A stretch of DNA of 48,881 nucleotides from Deltaproteobacteria bacterium. Its GTDB lineage: Bacteria > Desulfobacterota > Desulfarculia > Adiutricales > JAGVGV01. The notes beneath the pieces were generated by a model. The model was given only the letters and a program-made list of their open reading frames with translations, searched no databases and was not told the DNA's origin. The stretch lies in NCBI GenBank assembly GCA_015233515.1, contig JADFXS010000004.1, positions 1,375 to 50,255 on the forward strand, written 5' to 3'. This document shows, piece after piece, positions 1-8,438 of the stretch. Numbering within the stretch: position 1 is the stretch's first letter; every line of letters begins with the position of its first letter. The position numbers and the translations under genes were made by a program.

Positions 1-312
1 AATGGGGTTCAGTTGGTCGATGTTTACGTCGGGCCTGGCGGAGTGCTGACCGGCTCGGCCCGAGTAGCCAGAGAGGCGCAAGAGAGGGCCGAAGTTCTGG
101 AGCGAAAGCAAGAAATCGATCGCAAACAGCAAGAACTAGAGCAAAAGAGGATTTTATTTCATGCTCAAATGGCGGCGTTGAAATCGCAATTTGAAGCAGA
201 AGAAAATGATCTTCGGAGACTCATCGATCAATCGCTCATCCGCGAGGACATCTTGGCACGGGATAAACAGAACATGGCTCGGATTCGTGGAGTCGACGAT
301 GATATTTCGTGA
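1..312 (+). CDS. kaiC: KaiC-like circadian-clock ATPase, C-terminal end (partial)
   Basis: Only the last 103 codons are in the window; the frame is open to base 1 and starts upstream. The visible part begins LVDVYVGPGGVLTGSARVA, the conserved strand-turn found at the end of the second RecA-like domain of KaiC-family proteins. It is followed by a long charged helix rich in E, K, Q and R that looks like a coiled coil (about residues 25-85 of the fragment). KaiC proteins are RecA-fold ATPases/autokinases that bind KaiB. Two KaiB-like genes and a sensor kinase follow directly, the usual non-cyanobacterial kai layout without kaiA. Neither Walker motif is in view, so catalytic competence cannot be judged. 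Identity rests on the C-terminal motif plus the neighbours. Confidence 0.85.
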   Translation, partial: NGVQLVDVYVGPGGVLTGSARVAREAQERAEVLERKQEIDRKQQELEQKRILFHAQMAALKSQFEAEENDLRRLIDQSLIREDILARDKQNMARIRGVDDDIS

Positions 313-348
313 CACACCCAAACAGTTGAACAGCAAAGGAGACCGGAG

Positions 349-693
349 ATGGAGACAACTCTCGATGATGACCCCAAAGATGAAGCCGAAGAGGGTATGT
401 GGAATTTGCGTTTGTACGTGGCCGGGCAGACCCCGAAATCTATTGCCGCGTTTGGCAACTTAAAAAAAATATGTGAAGAACACCTCTCAGGAAAATACAA
501 TATCGAGGTGGTCGATCTCTTGGAGGAACCTCAACTCGCCAGCGGAGATCAAATCCTGGCCATTCCCACCTTGGTGAGAAAACTCCCTCAGCCCATAAGG
601 AAGATCATCGGGGATCTTTCCAACACGGAACGCGTCTTGGTCGGGTTGGACCTGCGTCCAGCCAGGCAACAGGGTCAGGGGGTTCAGCTATGA
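349..693 (+). CDS. kaiB: KaiB-like protein, first copy
   Basis: This is a 114-residue protein with a thioredoxin-like KaiB core. From about residue 22 it has [12 protein letters not shown], then the strand [12 protein letters not shown], then [12 protein letters not shown] (with the cis-Pro expected of this fold) and the terminal [17 protein letters not shown]. All are hallmark KaiB-family segments. KaiB proteins dock on KaiC and, in cyanobacteria, reset its phosphorylation cycle; in non-cyanobacteria they are generally linked to stress or redox signalling. An SD-like GGAG (338-341) precedes ATG 349. The gene lies 36 bp after the kaiC-like gene, and its TGA overlaps the next kaiB start (ATGA at 690-693), so the two copies are probably translationally coupled. 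The acidic N-terminal extension of about 20 residues is not shared with the second copy. Confidence 0.92.
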   Translation: METTLDDDPKDEAEEGMWNLRLYVAGQTPKSIAAFGNLKKICEEHLSGKYNIEVVDLLEEPQLASGDQILAIPTLVRKLPQPIRKIIGDLSNTERVLVGLDLRPARQQGQGVQL

Positions 694-1031
694 CTCAAGA
701 CAAAAGGATGGAGGCGGCGAATAGGTTGGAGGAGGCGCTATTGAACTCCGGCAAGAGCGTTTACGTACTGCGCTTGTATGTGAGTGGTCAAACCGCCAGA
801 TCAGTCCATGCCATCGAAAATATCAAGCACTTGTGCGAGGAATTTCTCAAGGATCGTCACGAAATTGAAGTAATTGACGTATACGCACAGCCGGAGCGTC
901 TCAAGGAAGCCCAAATTATTGGGGTTCCCACACTCATAAAGGAATTGCCGCTTCCAGTTCGAAGGTTTATCGGAGACCTTTCCAACCAGGAAAACCTTAT
1001 AGTGGGACTGGATTTGCGTAATATATCCTAA
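690..1031 (+). CDS. kaiB: KaiB-like protein, second copy
   Basis: This 113-residue paralogue of the preceding gene has the same landmarks: [14 protein letters not shown], the strand [26 protein letters not shown] and [17 protein letters not shown]. The two KaiB-like proteins are clearly homologous but diverged, so this is an old duplication and not a recent tandem copy. Its start overlaps the stop of the first copy by four bases. A sensor kinase begins 18 bp after its stop, which points to one kaiC-kaiB-kaiB-kinase transcription unit. Two KaiB paralogues could bind KaiC differently or form a heteromer; that is inference. No kaiA is seen. Confidence 0.92.
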   Translation: MTQDKRMEAANRLEEALLNSGKSVYVLRLYVSGQTARSVHAIENIKHLCEEFLKDRHEIEVIDVYAQPERLKEAQIIGVPTLIKELPLPVRRFIGDLSNQENLIVGLDLRNIS

Positions 1032-1049
1032 GGATACCAGGAGCTGGTG

Positions 1050-3254
1050 ATGGATCAGGAACACCCGACCTACGAAGACCTCACCACTGAGCTGCAAGAG
1101 CTTAGAGTCAAGCTCACAGAAGCCGAAGATACTTTGGAGGCCATCAGAAGCGGCGCTGTAGATTCCTTGGTTATATCCGGGGCTGAAGGCGCGAAGGTTT
1201 ACTCTCTTGCGGGAACTGATGCTGTTTATCGAACTTTTTTTCAGACTATGGATGAAGGAGCGGTAACGCTCAATGCTCAAGGAATGATACTGTCCTGCAA
1301 CCATAAATTTTCCAAGCTGCTCGGATTACCTTTTGAAAAAATACTGGGTAATTATTTTGAACTTTTTGTCGTTTCCGAAGACATTGCAACGTTTAAAGCC
1401 GCGCTGGAAAAAGCCATACTAGGCGAAGCTAACGTGGAGATTAGTCTACGTTCGGAACAAAATGAAGCTGTTAGAACCAGCACCGCCTTTGCCCATCTAC
1501 CCTCCACCTTTGGTGAGTTAGTTTGTGTAGTGATTACAGACATCACCGTACGCAAGCGCGCCGAGGAGGCTTTGGAACGCGCGAACGATGAACTGGAACG
1601 GCGTATCGCGGCGCGGACGGTGGAGTTGCAGCAAGCCAATGAAAGGCTATTATTGGAAATCACCGAACGTAAGCTGGCGCAAGAGGAGCTGCGCGTACAC
1701 CACACCGAGTTGGAGATGCAGAACGAGGAGCTGCACTTGACGCAGGCTAAGCTGGACGCCTCTCGGGCCAGGTATTTCGACCTGTATGACATGGCCCCGG
1801 TAGGGTATTTAACCGTCGACGAAAAAGGGATGATTCTGGAGGCGAACCTCACCGCCGCCAACCTTTTGGGAGTGAAACGCTCGGATATTAAGGCACAGTC
1901 GTTGACCCGATTCATCTTCCCTGAAGATCAGGACGTTTACTACCTGCGCCGTAAACTGCTTTTTGAAACGGAAAAGCCGCAAATGTTGGAAATAAGGGCG
2001 TTGCGTCGGGACGGTTCCCATTTCTGGGCCAGGCTGGAGACGACCGTGGCGCAAGATGACGAAAATGGGCGCCCCGTATGCCGGGTTGTGATCAGCGATA
2101 TCACCGAGCACAAGGGAGCGGAACAGGAAGCTTTGCGTAAGAGCCATGAAATGTTGCGCCTGGTTATGGATAACGTCCCACAATATATATTTTGGAAGGA
2201 TCGAAACTCGAAGTTTTTAGGCTGTAACCGGAGATTCGCCCAGTTGTGCGAATTGCCCGATTCGGAAACAATCGCCGGGAAAACGGAGATGGAAGTTTAT
2301 GGTCCTAATTTCATAAAAGAAGCGTATTTTTTTGGTGGAAGTAAAAGCCAAGTCTTGGAATCGGCTCAACCGGAGTATCACCTTGCCGAATCATTTACCA
2401 AGCCGAACGGCCAACTTATTTGGGTGGACACGAATAAGCTCCCCTTGCTGGACGCCGATGGCCGGGTGATCGGTCTCTTGGTCTCCTCGGAAGATATCAC
2501 CGAGCGAAAAAAAGCTGAAGAACACCTGGAGCTGTTAAACAAGAAATGGGCTAGCGAAGCCGTTAAGCGACGGACTTTATCCAAAAAATTGGTCCACCTT
2601 CTGGAGAGCGACCGCCTGGAATTGGCGAGAGAGCTTCATGATAACCTCGGCCAGAAACTGACCGCCTTGAAAATGGACCTGGAAAGAACTATTGGACAAA
2701 TCGACTGCGGCAAACCCAATTTCAAGGAACGGCTCAAGGGGCTGATCGTTCAAATTGAAGGAGTAATGGGAGACATCAACCGGATGGCGCGCGGACTCAG
2801 GCCCTTGGCTCTCGATAATCTTGGTTTGATCCCTTCCATACAAGCCTTGTTGTCCACGGTTGAAAACATCTCCGACCTGAAGATTTATTTTTCCCATAAA
2901 AGAATCCCCAAGCACTTCGAGCCGGACAAGGAGCTGGCGCTCTATCGTGTGGCCCAGGAAGCGCTGAACAACGTTTTGAAACACGCCCTGGCCGCCACGG
3001 TTCATGTCAACCTTTTCGCCCGTTCCGGCCATATATCTTTGACCATTGAAGATGACGGCCGTGGTTTCGACCCGCAAGCGGCGCATAAAGCTGTTCGGGG
3101 CAAGACCTCGCTAGGGCTGCTCCTGATGGAAGAACGGATCACTCAGCTCGGAGGACATTTTACCATCGAGACAAGTCCAAATAAAGGAACTATCGTTCTA
3201 GCCGAGTTATCTTTGAACCAGGACAGATCGAAAGACCCCAAAGGCCGTTTATGA
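1050..3254 (+). CDS. Multi-PAS sensor histidine kinase, NarX/DegS-type (HisKA_3)
   Basis: A soluble kinase of 734 residues with no evident membrane segment. Order: an N-terminal coiled coil, PAS about 50-170, a long coiled coil about 170-240, PAS about 235-350, PAS about 365-495, a HisKA_3 dimerisation helix with the phospho-acceptor in ARELHDNLGQ (His530), and a HATPase_c domain with EALNNVLKHA and DDGRGFD. The HisKA_3/HATPase pairing normally signals to a LuxR/NarL-type response regulator. GTG 1047 is also in frame, but AGGAG (1039-1043) is better spaced for ATG 1050. It follows kaiB by 18 bp. Its stop overlaps the ATG of a response-regulator stub (3251), so the original partner was translationally coupled and has been lost here. 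Confidence 0.9.
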   Translation: MDQEHPTYEDLTTELQELRVKLTEAEDTLEAIRSGAVDSLVISGAEGAKVYSLAGTDAVYRTFFQTMDEGAVTLNAQGMILSCNHKFSKLLGLPFEKILGNYFELFVVSEDIATFKAALEKAILGEANVEISLRSEQNEAVRTSTAFAHLPSTFGELVCVVITDITVRKRAEEALERANDELERRIAARTVELQQANERLLLEITERKLAQEELRVHHTELEMQNEELHLTQAKLDASRARYFDLYDMAPVGYLTVDEKGMILEANLTAANLLGVKRSDIKAQSLTRFIFPEDQDVYYLRRKLLFETEKPQMLEIRALRRDGSHFWARLETTVAQDDENGRPVCRVVISDITEHKGAEQEALRKSHEMLRLVMDNVPQYIFWKDRNSKFLGCNRRFAQLCELPDSETIAGKTEMEVYGPNFIKEAYFFGGSKSQVLESAQPEYHLAESFTKPNGQLIWVDTNKLPLLDADGRVIGLLVSSEDITERKKAEEHLELLNKKWASEAVKRRTLSKKLVHLLESDRLELARELHDNLGQKLTALKMDLERTIGQIDCGKPNFKERLKGLIVQIEGVMGDINRMARGLRPLALDNLGLIPSIQALLSTVENISDLKIYFSHKRIPKHFEPDKELALYRVAQEALNNVLKHALAATVHVNLFARSGHISLTIEDDGRGFDPQAAHKAVRGKTSLGLLLMEERITQLGGHFTIETSPNKGTIVLAELSLNQDRSKDPKGRL

Positions 3255-3292
3255 TAACCAGCAAAATCCTATCGGCTGACGATCATCCCGCG
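3251..3292 (+). pseudogene. Truncated LuxR/NarL-type response regulator (N-terminal stub)
   Basis: ATG 3251 overlaps the kinase stop (ATGA) and opens the frame MITSKILSADDHP, matching the first beta strand and acidic pocket of a NarL-family receiver domain, usually written ILLADDH. After about 13 codons the similarity ends abruptly; the frame runs on through unrelated sequence to a TAA near 3395. Bases from 3301 belong to an insertion-sequence remnant, so the junction lies around 3290-3300. The receiver phospho-acceptor Asp and the whole DNA-binding domain are missing. The call rests on a short motif, but position and overlap after a HisKA_3 kinase make it convincing. Confidence 0.72.
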
Positions 3293-3300
3293 ACCACTTT

Positions 3301-3423
3301 ATCACCACGGCCATTGTCGACCGTATGGTGCATCACTCTATTATCATCAATATCGACGGCCCTAGCTGGCGAGTGGAAAAATCCAAAAAGATAAACCGCA
3401 AAGCCAAGAAAAACGCGGAATAA
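3301..3423 (+). pseudogene. IS21-family istB remnant (C-terminal end)
   Basis: Forty codons ending at TAA 3421 read ITTAIVDRMVHHSIIINIDG and then PSWRVEKSKKINR. This matches the C-terminal tail of IstB, the AAA+ transposition helper of IS21-family elements, whose typical form is TAILDRLLHH followed by a strand with G-x-S-x-R. No Walker motifs, istA or terminal repeats remain. It sits directly after the truncated response regulator, so an IS21 insertion followed by deletion probably removed the regulator. Its frame differs from that of the stub. Confidence 0.75.
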
Positions 3424-3524
3424 CTGCTACTGTTCCGGGACAAAAGATGTGTGACGCCGCCGGCCAAGAATTGATTGCTGCTGGTCATAAAAAATATTTT
3501 TATATTATAAATAATTTATAGTGG

Positions 3525-3585
3525 TTCTCGAAAGTTTCTTCGTTTTGAAGCATTATTGTCATTTCGAGGAGCGGCCACAGGCCGC
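3525..3585 (+). repeat. Family B interspersed repeat, copy 1 (short)
   Basis: TTCTCGAAAGTTTCTTCG at 3525 is identical to the left arm of the complete family B element at 7935, and TTGTCATTTCGA follows as it does there. The copy ends in a small hairpin, GCGGCC ACA GGCCGC (3571-3585). With the two remnants before it, this fills the gap between the kinase and the next regulator; the rest of 3424-3752 shows no gene. Confidence 0.75.
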
Positions 3586-3752
3586 ACATTTGCAATCCTC
3601 AAAGTTGAGATACTATCACCGGGTGAAAAAATTGTTGCGGTCAGTTGTACCGGAACTAATCCACACATGATAAAATCTTTCCGCACTTGGATTTTGTGAC
3701 CGGGGTTAGCGATATCTGTGGCTATTTGATCCAAACGACAAAGGATATCGTA

Positions 3753-5504
3753 ATGAAGAAGAAACACCCGCAGATGATTCCAACGGAACTCAGTCAAAGT
3801 GAGTGGCTGAACATAGTCGATTTTTTGCGCAACGGGTTTGTCGCGGTGGATTCTCAAGGCAATATTAAATCTTTGAACGAAACCGCCGCAAGGATTATCG
3901 GGACCGATATCGCCCATGCTGTGGGAAGCCGCGTGGATGACCTCGTTCCAACCATGGGTCTTCTCGAAGTCATGACTAGCGGCCGCGATGAAATGAATCA
4001 ATCCATGACTATCAATGGTCATAAAGTATTCGTTAACCGGATGGCCATTAGAAGGGGAGATCAGGTTGTTGGCGCTATCGGCGTCTTTCAGGATGCCTCT
4101 GAACTTGAAGAACTGTCTCAGGAGCTGGAAAGTGTCAAAGCCGTCAATCAACAACTGGACGGAATATTCGAGTTGGTCGCCGATGGACTAGTCCTCGCCG
4201 ACGAGAAAGGTGTAATTCTTAGGGTCAATAAAGCATACAAAAGCCTAGTCGGTATTCTTGACGAAGAATATGTAGGGAAAAACGTTCATCAACTTCTCAA
4301 AGAGGGGTACATCGGACGATCGGTGAGCGACACGGTGATAAATCGGAGAGCATCGTACACCATTGTTGATGTGAGAAACGGCAGAGAATTGTTGCTAACG
4401 GGTAATCCGATTTTCAACGATCGTGGAGAAATCATTCGCGTCGTCACCGTAGTCAGGGACGCCACTGAGTTGAGCGATCTCCAGCGGAGGCTGGCTGAAA
4501 GTGAAGCGGCTCGAAACACATATTACGAAGAACTCCAAAAACTGCATGCACAGCTGCCCTATAAAAAAATCATCGCCAATGGTCCTGCTCTTAAGCAGAT
4601 AGTCGAGCTTGCTCTTCATGTTGCGCAGGTGGATTCGAGTGTTCTTATTCTAGGGGAATCTGGAGTGGGGAAAGATCTGTTTGCGCGGCTCATACACCGC
4701 GCCAGCAAGCGAGCTCTGAAACCATACATAGATATCAACTGCGGCGCAATCCCAGGCAACTTGCTGGAATCCGAATTTTTTGGCTATGAAGCCGGGGCGT
4801 TCACCGGCGCCCTCAAACATGGTAAGGCCGGCCTGTTCGAACTGGCCCACGGCGGCACGTTGTTCCTCGATGAAGTCGGGGATCTCCCTATGGACCTCCA
4901 GGTCAAAGTGCTCAAGGCCATTCAAAGCAAGCAAATAACCCGAGTAGGCGGTACAAAGACCATAGACCTCGATGTGAGGATTATTGCCGCGACTAATAGA
5001 GAACTGGAGCAAATGGTTCGTGAAAAGACCTTCCGTCAAGACCTGTTTTATCGATTGAACGTTGTTCCCATAACGTTGCCGCCGCTGAGGGAGCGACGGG
5101 AAGACATCATCCCTCTCGTAACCGAGTTCTTGCTCAAGTTCAATTCTCGTTACGGCTACCAGAAATGGATACATCAAGACGTGATGAATTGCCTGGTTGG
5201 TTACGACTGGCCGGGAAATGTCCGAGAGCTCGAAAACACCATAGAGCGTCTGGTGGTCACGTGTCGAGATGACTGCATCAACCTGGATTCCCTCCACGGA
5301 TTCTCCCACAATTTCGCGTTGAGCAGCTGTGCCAGCCTCTCCTTGCTTAAGGTGAGCCGTGAGCAGGAAGAAAGGCAACTTGTTTTAGATGCGTACCGCC
5401 AAGGAGGCAGCACTCGTAAGGCATCGGAAATACTAGGTATCAGCCAATCATCCGTAGTTAAGAAGATGAAAAAATATGGGATCCCCGGGGGACACCCCAA
5501 ATAA
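3753..5504 (+). CDS. PAS-containing sigma-54 enhancer-binding regulator
   Basis: A protein of 583 residues from ATG 3753, chosen because AAGGA lies 7 bp upstream; an in-frame TTG at 3687 lacks such a site. Two PAS-like domains (about 10-125 and 130-255) are joined by helices to an AAA+ domain with Walker A GESGVGKD (301-308), the sigma-54 contact loop GAFTGA (348-353), Walker B GTLFLDEVGD, the arginine finger region FRQDLFYRLNV, and WPGNVRELENTIERL. The C-terminus is a helix-turn-helix (STRKASEILGISQSSVVKKM). There is no receiver domain, so the PAS domains probably sense a ligand or redox state. A sigma-54 promoter lies 263 bp downstream, in front of the corrinoid/methyltransferase genes, which are the likely targets. 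Confidence 0.93.
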   Translation: MKKKHPQMIPTELSQSEWLNIVDFLRNGFVAVDSQGNIKSLNETAARIIGTDIAHAVGSRVDDLVPTMGLLEVMTSGRDEMNQSMTINGHKVFVNRMAIRRGDQVVGAIGVFQDASELEELSQELESVKAVNQQLDGIFELVADGLVLADEKGVILRVNKAYKSLVGILDEEYVGKNVHQLLKEGYIGRSVSDTVINRRASYTIVDVRNGRELLLTGNPIFNDRGEIIRVVTVVRDATELSDLQRRLAESEAARNTYYEELQKLHAQLPYKKIIANGPALKQIVELALHVAQVDSSVLILGESGVGKDLFARLIHRASKRALKPYIDINCGAIPGNLLESEFFGYEAGAFTGALKHGKAGLFELAHGGTLFLDEVGDLPMDLQVKVLKAIQSKQITRVGGTKTIDLDVRIIAATNRELEQMVREKTFRQDLFYRLNVVPITLPPLRERREDIIPLVTEFLLKFNSRYGYQKWIHQDVMNCLVGYDWPGNVRELENTIERLVVTCRDDCINLDSLHGFSHNFALSSCASLSLLKVSREQEERQLVLDAYRQGGSTRKASEILGISQSSVVKKMKKYGIPGGHPK

Positions 5505-5538
5505 CCCCTCGCAACGGCCTTCCTAAGGACTCACGGAA

Positions 5539-5588
5539 TTGAAGCTCCCCGCAGCAAGCGGCGAGGAATGCGCTCGCCGGCATGTTCA
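5539..5588 (+). repeat. Family A palindromic repeat, copy 1
   Basis: It starts TTGAAGCTCCCCGCAGC, has a stem-loop with the opposing GGCGAGG, and ends GCTCGCCGGCATGTTCA. The same tail recurs at 9482-9498 and 38117-38133 and, inverted, at 8365 and 7809. It lies directly downstream of the sigma-54 regulator and could act as a transcription or mRNA boundary. The rest of 5505-6019 holds the sigma-54 promoter and no convincing gene; a 103-codon reverse frame there has no recognisable content. Confidence 0.8.
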
Positions 5589-5766
5589 CCCTGCCCGATG
5601 AACCCTAGTACTCTGTGATTCACTTTGTAATCGCCGATTCGTTGTTTCCTAACATCCCAATATCAGGACTGTTTGCTGTAAAAACATAACATGTCCGGTA
5701 GCAACTCTGATTACTTACCGAATTTCCAAGGAACGAAAGATAATGAAAAACCAGCCTATTGAAGTT

Positions 5767-5782
5767 TGGCATCTCGGTTGCA
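5767..5782 (+). promoter_or_regulatory. Sigma-54 (-24/-12) promoter of the corrinoid/methyltransferase operon
   Basis: TGGCATCTCGGTTGCA matches the consensus TGGCACGN4TTGCW at all positions except the two after TGGCA, with exact spacing between the GG and GC elements. It lies on the + strand about 240 bp upstream of the corrinoid gene and downstream of a sigma-54 activator gene. An imperfect inverted repeat (CGGTA ... TACCG, about 5697-5721) upstream could be an activator site. Confidence 0.75.
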
Positions 5783-6019
5783 TAGTCATCAGTAGTCTTG
5801 TTCCCCCATGGAATTATCGATGAGACATGGCTCGAAACCGGGTGCGGAATAGTCACGATCCCACGAATCACGCGGCGAGCATTCCAAGGTCCAGGGAGCA
5901 AATTTAAACGACGACTCGGTATGGTAATCATGATTGATGAGCCGGCGAAGGGAAAGTAACCCGTCCGGGTTGCTTAACTATGATAGGCTCTATCGTGAGA
6001 ACACATCGGGAGGCATATG

Positions 6020-6646
6020 ATGAGCGAAGCAAAGAATCTGGTTCAGAACGTAATAGCGGGAAAGTGGAAAGACATCGCTCGTTTGACACAAGAAGCCATT
6101 GATGGCGGCATGAGCGCGGAAGACATCATTGATCAACTCAGGGCCGGCATGGAGGTCGTTGGCGAGAAATACTCGACCGGCGAATACTTTCTCCCGGATA
6201 TGATGGCATCGGCTCGCTGCATGAACATTGCCTTTGAAGCCCTCAAGCCTGTGATGGAAGGCTCCCGCATTGAAAGCCTGGGAAAAATTCTTATCGGTAC
6301 TGTAAAAGGAGACATGCACGACATAGGTAAAAACATCGTCGTCGGTTTCCTAAAAGGGGTTGGATTTGAGGTGATAGACCTCGGCACAAACGTGCCTGCG
6401 GAGAAATTTTGCGATGAAGTTCGGAATCACAAGCCTGACATCCTTGGCCTGTCTTCACTCCTGACCACTACCATGCACGAAATAGGAGTTGTTGTTAAAA
6501 AACTTGAGGAAACAAGGCTGCGTTCCAGCGTTAAAATTATAGCGGGCGGAGCACCTGTCACCGAGGCCTTCGCGAAACGCATGGGAACCGACGCATATGC
6601 GGCCGACGGCGGTCAAGCCGTAAAAATCTGCAAACAGTTCTTCTAG
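6020..6646 (+). CDS. Corrinoid (cobalamin-binding) methyltransferase protein, MtaC/MtbC type
   Basis: About 208 residues. The N-terminal helical cap domain (about 1-85) has GMEVVGEKYSTGEYFLPDMM, and the B12-binding Rossmann domain (about 90-208) has DMHDIGKNIV, the D-x-H-x-x-G motif whose His ligates cobalt. Later come LGLSSLLTTTM and IIAGGAPVT of the same fold. Such proteins carry a methyl group between a substrate-specific methyltransferase and an acceptor methyltransferase. ATG 6017 and ATG 6020 are consecutive; GGGAGG at 6008-6013 fits 6020 better. A sigma-54 promoter lies upstream, and the URO-D-family methyltransferase follows after 31 bp. The methyl donor is unknown. Confidence 0.92.
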   Translation: MSEAKNLVQNVIAGKWKDIARLTQEAIDGGMSAEDIIDQLRAGMEVVGEKYSTGEYFLPDMMASARCMNIAFEALKPVMEGSRIESLGKILIGTVKGDMHDIGKNIVVGFLKGVGFEVIDLGTNVPAEKFCDEVRNHKPDILGLSSLLTTTMHEIGVVVKKLEETRLRSSVKIIAGGAPVTEAFAKRMGTDAYAADGGQAVKICKQFF

Positions 6647-6677
6647 TGCTGAATGCGTTTTAAGAGGTTGTTTCAAA

Positions 6678-7787
6678 ATGGCTCTCACCCAAAAGCAAAG
6701 AATTCTTGATGTTGTTGCGGGCAAGCAGGTTGACAAACTTCCTTTCGGAGCTCGCATCGATGTTTGGTACAACTATCACGCAGCCCACGATTCGCTTCCG
6801 GCCAAATACCAGGGCTGGTCCCAAACCGATATCATCGCCGACCAGGGAGCCGCCGCGCAAAAGCGGTTCTTCTCCGTGTGCAGGGAAGAATATCATGACA
6901 TGGAGGTGGTAAAAAGGCAGGAGCCTCCGTACGAAGTGACCGAGTTTATTACCCCCATCGGAGTATGCGCTATAAAGCTGCTCTGGTCTGTAGCCGAAGG
7001 ACCTTGGTTGGCCTATGAACACGAGAAGCTTTTCAAAAGTGAAAAAGATTATCCCCTCGTCAAGTACATATTGGAGCATACGGTTCCGGCCTTCAATGAG
7101 GATTACACGAAAGAGCGCGAGGATATGGGAGATCGCGGCATCGTTATGACGGGAACAGGGTTATGGAGCCCTCCTCAGAGAGTGATGCGCGAGATCATGG
7201 GGTTTGAGCTCTTCTACAACGAGTATATGGATCGCCCGGAAAAGGTTGAGGAAATGCTGGAAGCGATGACGAATCTTGAACGAAAGAAGCTCGACATTTG
7301 CCTTTCATCCGAAATTGAGATCATCAATCTCTGCGCCAATTTGAGCGATGACATTCACACGCCTGTTTTTAAACGGTACTTCACCCCTTGGTTCCGGGAA
7401 GCCAATGAAAAGATCCATAAGGCCGGCAAATTTTCCATGGCCCATGTGGACGGGGAGATGAGGCGCTTGAATCCGCTCTATGCCGAAACGATGCTTGACG
7501 TAGCCGAGGCCGTAACTCCAGTGCCGCAGACCAAGTGCACCATGAGTGAATTTCGAAACATGGGGGATCACGTGACCCTATGGGGCGGAATACCTTCAAT
7601 ATTGTTTGAGCCGTCCGTAAGCAATAAGGCGTTCGATGACTACGTAAAAGGGATATTCAAGGAAATGAAGCCTGGATACCGCTTCATCGTTGGAATGGGG
7701 GACAATTTACCCGTTGACGCCGATATTGACCGGGTGGGGAGGGTCGTGGAACTGATAGACAAATATGGAATGCTACCCATAAAATAG
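6678..7787 (+). CDS. URO-D-family (MtaA-like) methyltransferase partner of the corrinoid protein
   Basis: A 369-residue TIM-barrel protein of the uroporphyrinogen decarboxylase superfamily. Landmarks are the N-terminal QRILDVVAGKQVDKLPFGAR, the central FSMAHVDGEMRRL, the segment VTPVPQTKCTMSEFRNMGD, and the C-terminal RFIVGMGDNLPVDADIDRV typical of methyltransferase members. It has the H-x-DG form found in many corrinoid-linked members and lacks the classical MtaA/MtbA His-x-Cys zinc pair, so a zinc-thiol mechanism with coenzyme M is not supported. It is very unlikely to be haem HemE, given its corrinoid neighbour and sigma-54 control. It probably moves a methyl group to or from the corrinoid protein; the substrate (an O-, N- or S-methyl compound) cannot be told. 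Confidence 0.85.
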   Translation: MALTQKQRILDVVAGKQVDKLPFGARIDVWYNYHAAHDSLPAKYQGWSQTDIIADQGAAAQKRFFSVCREEYHDMEVVKRQEPPYEVTEFITPIGVCAIKLLWSVAEGPWLAYEHEKLFKSEKDYPLVKYILEHTVPAFNEDYTKEREDMGDRGIVMTGTGLWSPPQRVMREIMGFELFYNEYMDRPEKVEEMLEAMTNLERKKLDICLSSEIEIINLCANLSDDIHTPVFKRYFTPWFREANEKIHKAGKFSMAHVDGEMRRLNPLYAETMLDVAEAVTPVPQTKCTMSEFRNMGDHVTLWGGIPSILFEPSVSNKAFDDYVKGIFKEMKPGYRFIVGMGDNLPVDADIDRVGRVVELIDKYGMLPIK

Positions 7788-7808
7788 CCTGTTCCAGTAA
7801 AAACTGAA

Positions 7809-7925
7809 CATGCAAGCGAGCGCATTCCCCGTAGCTTGCCGCGGGTTAGCGAGCAAAAGAATTAAAACGCGTTCATTCCTCACATGTCGAAGATTTCTCG
7901 AAGCTTACTACGAGGAGCTTCAACC
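7809..7925 (-). repeat. Family A repeat, copy 2 (composite, inverted)
   Basis: Read on the minus strand, this unit starts with a GTTGAAGCTCCTCG stem, continues through CTTCGACATGTGAGGAATGA and a linker to TTTTGCTCGCTAACCC, and ends at a GCGCTCGC core followed by TGCATGTTCA. The same order of blocks is seen on the plus strand at 38013-38133, so the composite is a unit and not two chance neighbours. Confidence 0.75.
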
Positions 7926-7934
7926 TTATAATAG

Positions 7935-8127
7935 TTCTCGAAAGTTTCTTCGTTTTGAAGCACCGTTGTCATTTCGACGGAGCGGCATAGGCCGCGACGA
8001 GAAATCTCTAACACCGCAAATTTAATGAGATTTCTCCCTTCGGTCGAAATGACAGACATTGTGGCTGATGGAAAAAAGCGGAGGAAAGGAAATTTAGACC
8101 ACACTATTCCGAAAAAACTTTCGAGAA
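7935..8127. repeat. Family B MITE-like element, complete copy with terminal inverted repeats
   Basis: The left end TTCTCGAAAGTTTCTTCG (7935-7952) is the reverse complement of the right end (8110-8127) with one mismatch in 18, giving a 193-bp element. Inside is a second inverted pair: TTGTCATTTCGACGGAG near 7967 opposes TTCGGTCGAAATGACAG near 8039. It carries no coding capacity. Related copies lie at 3525, 8439, 43530 and 48254. This is the best-preserved copy in the window. Confidence 0.75.
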
Positions 8128-8364
8128 TCGCTATAAATGAAACTAAGCGGTACGGCATAGGTGGGATCTGGTTCGCTACTCGTTCTCGAGATGAAATTTG
8201 GAAATTTCATACAACCAAAGGAACTCCAACGAGAGAAAAACAACATCCGGATTACATTTTAAAAAAAGTAAGGTAAGAAGATAAACATCGCTTAGTTGCT
8301 TGGACTAAATTCATTAATTTTAGAAATAACCTGGGATGACCAAGTTAAAAAAATCGCATTTTTT

Positions 8365-8418
8365 AACATGCCGGCGAGCGCATTCCTCGTGGCTTGTTGC
8401 GGGATTAGCTGGCAAAAA
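8365..8418 (-). repeat. Family A repeat, copy 3
   Basis: AACATGCCGGCGAGCGCATT (8365-8384) is the inverted family A tail. It is followed by CCTCGTGGCTTG-TTGCGGGATTAGC, the degenerate stem, and a GGCAAAAACT end. It stands immediately before another family B copy, repeating the A-then-B order seen at 7809-8127. Confidence 0.75.
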
Positions 8419-8438
8419 CTAAAATGAGTTATAGCGAT

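Noticed and set aside
6678..7787. Annotation as haem-biosynthesis uroporphyrinogen decarboxylase HemE
   Set aside because: The pairing with a corrinoid protein under a sigma-54 promoter, and the C-terminal GMGDNLPVDADIDRV segment, point to the methyltransferase branch of the superfamily.
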